From Gossypium raimondii (Eukaryota; Streptophyta; Magnoliopsida; Malvales; Malvaceae): a stretch of 64,000 nt of DNA. Below the pieces are notes generated by a model. It saw only the letters and a list, made by a program, of their open reading frames with translations. It did not search any database and was not told the origin of the DNA. Made by a program: the position numbers and the translations under genes. Each line of letters begins with the position of its first letter. The stretch's first letter is position 1. The stretch lies in the NCBI RefSeq assembly GCF_025698545.1, contig NC_068571.1, forward strand, positions 46,223,733-46,287,732. Direction: 5' to 3'. Positions 59,197 through 64,000 of this stretch are shown here, in pieces.

Positions 59197-60010
59197 TGAA
59201 GGCAGGATTCCGGCGGACAAAACCCTAGAAACTTTGATTTTGAGTGAAAAGCTAATAGTATCACTGTGGGCGGCACCAAGATACCCAATTCGAAATTGGG
59301 AAGGAAGAAGCTCAGATCCCCTGTGACCGGTCACAGGATTCTGTTTGAGGAGATCAATCCGAAATGGCAGTTTAAAACAGTCATGAGTCACTCCGATTAT
59401 ATTATCATTTTCTATTAAAATTTATCTTTTTTATTATTAAAATTATTCTTTGTACATATATACCACGTCACGTCTTATTATTTAATTATTTTGTTAACTA
59501 CATCATCGGATTCTTTTCCCGACCCTTCAATTAAAATAAGGTATTTGATAAATAATACATTAAAAAATATATGTTATATCAAAATAATATTAAGTTTTTA
59601 ACAAGTATTAAAATATTTAAAATAATTAATTCGACATCACTTGCGTTGCATATGATTTTACAATTTAATATTTAGCTAGTTTTTTAAATATTATATTTTA
59701 GATATAGTAATTAGCATAAAATAATATTTTTAATGATTTATTAAATATAATTAAAATATATTAATTTATCAATTCAAATATTATGATAGAATATTTTCAA
59801 ATAATAATTGAAACATTTTTAACATATTCAGCCTACAATATAGTTTTACTTTATGTAATTAATGCAAAGTATCATTATTCAAAATAATAACTAGGCAAAA
59901 TAAGGCCTATAGACTGATTTTTTTAATTAGGGTTTTATGCTGATTTTAAATTTAATTAGGGATATAGGTCGATTTAGTTAGAAAGTGCGTCCAACTTTTC
60001 AGTTTTCTCT
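59197..60010. promoter_or_regulatory. 5' UTR and promoter side of FIP37, then AT-rich DNA
   Basis: 59197 to about 59395 is GC-balanced and probably holds the 5' UTR and core promoter on the minus strand. 59400-59900 is strongly AT-rich with no elements recognised. Confidence 0.45.
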
Positions 60011-60012
60011 CC

Positions 60013-60085
60013 TAGGGTTAGGGTTTTAATTTTATTAGAGTTAGGGTTTTGGTTCAGGGTTTTAAAGGGTTTAGGGTGTTTTAAA
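60013..60085 (+). repeat. Degenerate plant-telomere-like tract
   Basis: CTAGGGTTAGGGTTTTAA, GTTAGGGTTTTGG, CAGGGTTTTAAAGGGTTTAGG occur in 70 bp, i.e. five or more TTTAGGG-like words, none in a clean array. Short interstitial telomere-like text of this kind is common and may be a telo-box cluster or part of a repeat. Confidence 0.6.
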
Positions 60086-60154
60086 AGTGATCAAGGTTTT
60101 CGACTAAAACAACAGAAATAATTAGGTAATTTTGAGGGGTCGAGGATGTGATAA

Positions 60155-61115
60155 CGCGCTTCAACACACATACATTTCATATGTCACTGCGATATAGAAT
60201 CATGACTTTAGAAACCTATTGTGGGGAAATCTGGTTTTGGGGTAATAATAATTGATACAATCAGGGATTGGATTCAACGTGAATGTCCCAGTCGGTGGCC
60301 GTGATGCTCACGGGTTCGAGTACAACCGAGGGGCCAAGTGACAATCGTTACCCGATCAGGAGTTCAAGTTTTTTGGATACCCGCAAACAATGCCCTATAT
60401 ATACCATACATAAGATTGAGGCTATAATCATACGGAAAACCTCTGGGGACTTATAATGTAATCAACGTAATTTTTTCCTTTATTTCCAAGCAATTGACAT
60501 CTCTAACCTTTGATTCTTGTCCAAAAGTCAACACCGAGGTGGACACAAGAGGGCTATTAGGAGGAGAGCGGATGTTCCAGCACAGTAGAGGTCAAACTCG
60601 AGTTGGCGCAACAACGGTTGTAGTTATTAATAGGTCGTGTAATAATGACAACCATCGTCGCTCCGAAAGGAGCATCGCCTTTACTGCACCGTAACAGCTG
60701 CTCCCCGTCTGAGAGTCCTCTTGTGTCCATGACGGTGCCGACCTTCAAACAAGAATGAAGGTTAAAGGTATCGATTGCTTGGAAATAGAGAAAAAAGTTA
60801 CACCAATGATAGCTAGAAACCCCAGAGTTTTTCCGTGTGAATATGACATCAAACTTCTGTATGGTATTTATAGGGCATCATTTTCAGGTATTTGAGCTCG
60901 TGGCCGCATAACGGCTGTCAACTGGCTCCCCCATTATACCCTGATCCATTACCGCATAATGGCCGTCGATTGAAACCTCCACATCGACCTCTACCCTTGA
61001 TCGTACAAAGCAAAATCACCCTATAACCGACTTCCCTAGGATAGGCTTCAAAGGCAATGATCCTATTTCGACATGATATATGAAATGTGTGTGGCTCGAA
61101 GCAATATCGCATCAC
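60155..61115. mobile_element. Large fold-back (inverted duplication), two arms of about 475 bp
   Basis: The left arm 60155-60630 and the right arm 61115-60640 read inward as diverged copies of one sequence. Paired words: ACACATACATTTCATAT / ACACACATTTCATATAT; TGCCCTATATATACCATACA / TGCCCTATAAATACCATACA; TATTTCCAAGCAAT in both; GATTCTTGT / CATTCTTGT; GGACACAAGAGG in both. Identity is roughly 70 percent by eye. Each arm has a TATA-like element pointing to the centre. The open frames 60494-60694 (plus) and 60557-60748 (minus) encode similar peptides only because the arms are homologous. Confidence 0.75.
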
Positions 61116-61269
61116 TGACGACTCAAGAATATCTCAAATGTAAACCAAATATTTTTAGTGACCAAAATTTTTAAGATCGGGAAATGATTTATAGTGGAGA
61201 AATAAAAATGATTGGAGAGAAATTATATGAGTGAGAGATGATAAAGCTTGATATGTGAGAGCCATTTTA

Positions 61270-63060
61270 TGAGCACCTTAGATAAAATTATGAGCAATCC
61301 TCTCAATCTTCTTACAAATCCCACCAAGAAACATTGCAGTTTGCATAAAGTAAGTCAGAATGGGCATTAGCACTAAATTTGCCAACGTTACTCTGCTTGT
61401 CATTGGGAGTAAATGAGCATTATAACCACTTAGCTTCTGACAAACTTTATCAACAACAAACTAGTAAGTACTTCTTGTAACTCTCGTGTGGAGCAAGGGC
61501 ACACAAAGATAAGTGCCCAAATTATTTACCATCTACAATTGAACATACTACCAATCCAATCATCAATCACCTCGCTCATGTTAGAAGAGAAATAAACTTT
61601 ATGTAAGATTATCAGAGCTACGATAGAAAAAATAGAGAAATGATATTTTCTTTTTGATTAAAATATGAACATGCAGACTTGCATGTATTTATACAAACAT
61701 GAGAGCATGAGAGCTAGAACAAACTAACTGCTGCTGTAACTAACTTTTAAACTGCTAACTGACTCAGAAACTGCTTAGCTACTAACTGACTGAATAACAA
61801 CTTTACTATAACGGTACTCTAACACTTTAGTCTTTGAGGGTTTAACTTTATGACCCAAATATTTACAAAAATTATGGAGAATTTCCTTAACCACCCCGGC
61901 TTGCTCAACACAAGCTCTGTAAAAAAGGAAAGGATCATTCGCAAAAAAACAAATAAGAAATGGCAGTGCCTTGTTGGCCTAGCTTATTGAATTCCAACAA
62001 TTCAACTTAACATCTTCTCCAATCACATGGTTTAATCTCTCCATGACAATGGCAAATAAATAAGGCAACAGAGGGTTCTCTTGATGAATTCCTCTAGTAG
62101 GATGAAACTCCTCAAATAGTTTATCATTCCAAAGAATCTACATTGAATAAGTAAAAATACAATGCCTTATTACTTTGCTTAGACCAGATGGCAAACCCAC
62201 ATCATTTAAAGTATCCTCCATGAAATCCCAGCACAAATAGTCATAAGCCTTCTCCAAATACACCTTCATGGCCATCCATCCTTTCATCCCCTTCCAAGTA
62301 CGTATGAATTGAATAATTTCCTAAACTACAATAATATCATCTGTAATGTGCCGACTTGGTACAAAGCTCATTTGGTAGAGTAATGATCCTTGGCAACATA
62401 ACTTTCAATCTGTTGACAATAACTTTTATTAAGACTTTGTAAGGGACTGCACAAAGACTAATGGGCTTGAACTAAGAATAATCCTACTTTGAAATGAGGA
62501 TTAGAAGCGCATCATTCCAAAAAATGGATTAGACGAAGATGCCCTTAATCATCTGGCATAAGGAACGACCAATAACATCTTAATAACACTAATAGAACTG
62601 CACATGAAAGTCATCAACACTAGTGGACTTAAGCGGTGTCATCTAAAACAAAGTTCTGTTGATCTCTTCTGCAGACATCTCAGCATCTAAAAAATGTAAC
62701 TCAGAAGTACTTAAAATAGGAAACCGACCTCGAAGTGGAAGTCACCCGTAATAATGCCCTTCCACTCTATATAAACGATTAAAGAAATTAACAACTTCGT
62801 CTTTAGGTAGCACTAACTTCCATCACTAACCTTCAAGGTTGTAATATGATTCATTCGTGTCCTTCTCTTAGCTCTGCAATGGTAAAAGTTTGTATTATAG
62901 TCACATTGAACCATCCCATTACAACAAGAACCTTGACACCACATCAACTCCTCCTCGTCAAGTAGTATTTCAAGTTTCGTGCGCAAGTCCACTTCTAGTT
63001 TTAAGAGACATGGGTTTAACGCCATATCTAGAGACTCCTACACTCGCTTGATCTTTTCCA
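61270..63060 (-). pseudogene. LINE (L1-type) ORF2 fragment: RT palm and flanks, decayed, interrupted by a solo LTR
   Basis: On the minus strand from 63025: a LRTKLEILLDEEELMW block like the linker before plant LINE reverse transcriptase, then scattered RT text. FHPTRGIHQENPLLPYLF then AIVMERL lies near 62105-62030, a version of FxPxRGIRQGDPLSPYLF. FANDPFLF lies near 61950-61927 where FADDLLLF is expected. The catalytic second and third residues are altered (Asp to Asn, Asp kept) and stops and frame changes are frequent, so it is dead. Downstream coding resumes at about 61600 beyond the solo LTR. Confidence 0.75.
61602..61824 (-). mobile_element. Small solo LTR, 223 bp, with perfect CTTTA target-site duplication
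   Basis: Read on the minus strand it goes from TGTTAGAGTACCG (61824) to AATCTTACA (61602). The flanks are CTTTA at 61597-61601 and CTTTA at 61825-61829. A TATA element (TTGTATAAATACATGC on the minus strand, near 61700) supports an LTR and gives orientation. Size and ends fit a copia or TRIM-type LTR. It interrupts the LINE reverse-transcriptase text. Confidence 0.88.
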
Positions 63061-63069
63061 AAACACATC

Positions 63070-63470
63070 TCTTCCTCCCCTCGGTACTACAAAAAAAAGA
63101 AGAAACCTATATTCCACCTACGACCTGCCACACCAACTTGAGTTACAGTGTTTGTCGTAGGAGTCGTTGCATCCTAGCTTGAACGAGCTAACCCTGAGAA
63201 GCCATTGTACAATAACCAAGTCAAATGAAACTGAAATAGCCTCAACCCAGTCTCATGCCACTTCTCACAAAGTGAAAGTATCAAGGGATGATGGTCCGAC
63301 TTGATACAGGTTAGATAAGTAATTTTTTGTAACAACTTGATTTTCATTGGTGTTAGAAAAGTCTTTTGAAATCAAATTTTTTTAGTCAATATAATTTGAG
63401 ATATTCGTATTGTATATGATCACGCCCCAACATGCGTGCTTTGGGGCTAAAGAAAATGCAGTTGAATATT
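63070..63470. other. Intergenic; LINE flank, nothing further recognised
   Basis: Stops in all frames, no repeat ends. The left part may be further decayed LINE sequence upstream of the RT linker. Confidence 0.35.
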
Positions 63471-63477
63471 TGAATGA

Positions 63478-63999
63478 AGTGTAGTGTCTGCAAATGTACA
63501 AGTCAATTTGTAATATAGTAAAATTTAAAACGAAATACTGAGAAGCATTCCTATGATCACACTCAATGAGTCAAGAGAGGTTTATTTAAACTAAATTAAT
63601 AGAACAAATCACACACGACCTAGGTCTAAATAACTATTCACGCACTAGTCATATTACAATAAAATAATTACGAGATGAATCAGAAAACAAAACTAAAGCG
63701 TAATACCGATAACGACACAATGATTAAAATGTAACAAATTCATAACATTAGTGGCCAAAGCATAATGAATTAAATTCCAGTGATCAATCTATAATTTAGA
63801 CATTACATAAGTGATTAATTTTATAATTTACCCTAATTAAACCGGTGTAAGGCTTGAGTTCAACTTTAGAAAACCCTTTCGGCCTTTCCTTTTCAAAATT
63901 TAAATCCCCTTGTCTTTTTTATCATTCCAAGTCCCAAAACAGAATCGCACGTTATAAATAAAAAAATATAATTATATATTTTTTATAATTAGGTGGAGA
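63478..63999 (-). mobile_element. Diverged Athila/Tat-like LTR end, copy 3 (runs off the window)
   Basis: On the minus strand the order GTGATCATAGGAATGCTTCTC, AGTATTTCGTTTTA, TATTACAAATTGACTTGTAC, TGCAGACACTACAC follows the 3' part of the LTRs at 12131 and 50703 (GGTACGATC..., ...ATTACAATTTGATCCGTA, GCAGACACC). It is the most diverged of the three and its start is beyond the window. Confidence 0.45.
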
Positions 64000-64000
64000 T

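Noticed and set aside
60494..60748. Two overlapping similar peptides on opposite strands as a real bidirectional gene
   Set aside because: The similarity is forced by the inverted duplication; no start context, splice sites or domain support coding.

Overview
The window is plant nuclear DNA from a dicot. The genes have GT-AG introns, plastid or mitochondrial leader peptides and long AT-rich intergenic tracts filled with retrotransposon debris. The repeat dialect points to cotton (Gossypium, Malvaceae): LTRs carrying clusters of the palindrome GGTATCGATACC, an LTR carrying the CACACGGGCGTGTG motif, and LTRs opening with TGTAACGCCC or TGTAATGGCC. That assignment rests on recognition, not on a search.

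Six genes are supported, and all six reading frames were checked exon by exon. From left to right they are: a PMT2-type Golgi methyltransferase (6707-9313, minus, 6 exons, 617 aa); an EMB2759-like plastid membrane protein (19055-21912, plus, 4 coding exons, 342 aa); a P-class pentatricopeptide protein with one coding exon (24362-26488, plus, 708 aa); a kinase-less WAK/GUB-type secreted or membrane protein (32075-34036, plus, 3 exons, 305 aa); the plastid phosphoenolpyruvate/phosphate translocator PPT1 (41127-44852, minus, 9 exons, 407 aa); and the m6A-writer subunit FIP37 (47898-59196, minus, 14 exons, 346 aa). They are unrelated single genes, not a cluster.

Layout. 1-6100 is LTR material, including a 2147-bp solo LTR with perfect target duplications. 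6111-6395 is a MITE. 10110-17262 is a stack of nested LTRs, including a 3109-bp solo LTR with a TTAAA duplication. 22750-23490, 26627-27370 and 61270-63060 are dead LINE reverse-transcriptase fragments. 29880-31180 is a long inverted-repeat DNA element. 34570-36790 is a decayed endogenous caulimovirid. 37201-39790 is another LTR. 46311-46901 is a Mutator-type MITE. 60155-61115 is a large fold-back.

The most distinctive structure is the last intron of FIP37 (6.3 kb). It holds a hAT-type MITE, a copia LTR that is itself split by an 805-bp inverted-repeat element, an Athila/Tat-like LTR, and a second partial copia LTR that preserves the unoccupied version of the insertion site. No tRNA or rRNA gene, CRISPR array, operon or dedicated new system is visible. 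The interest of the window lies in the nesting history and in how transposons load the introns and UTRs of essential genes.
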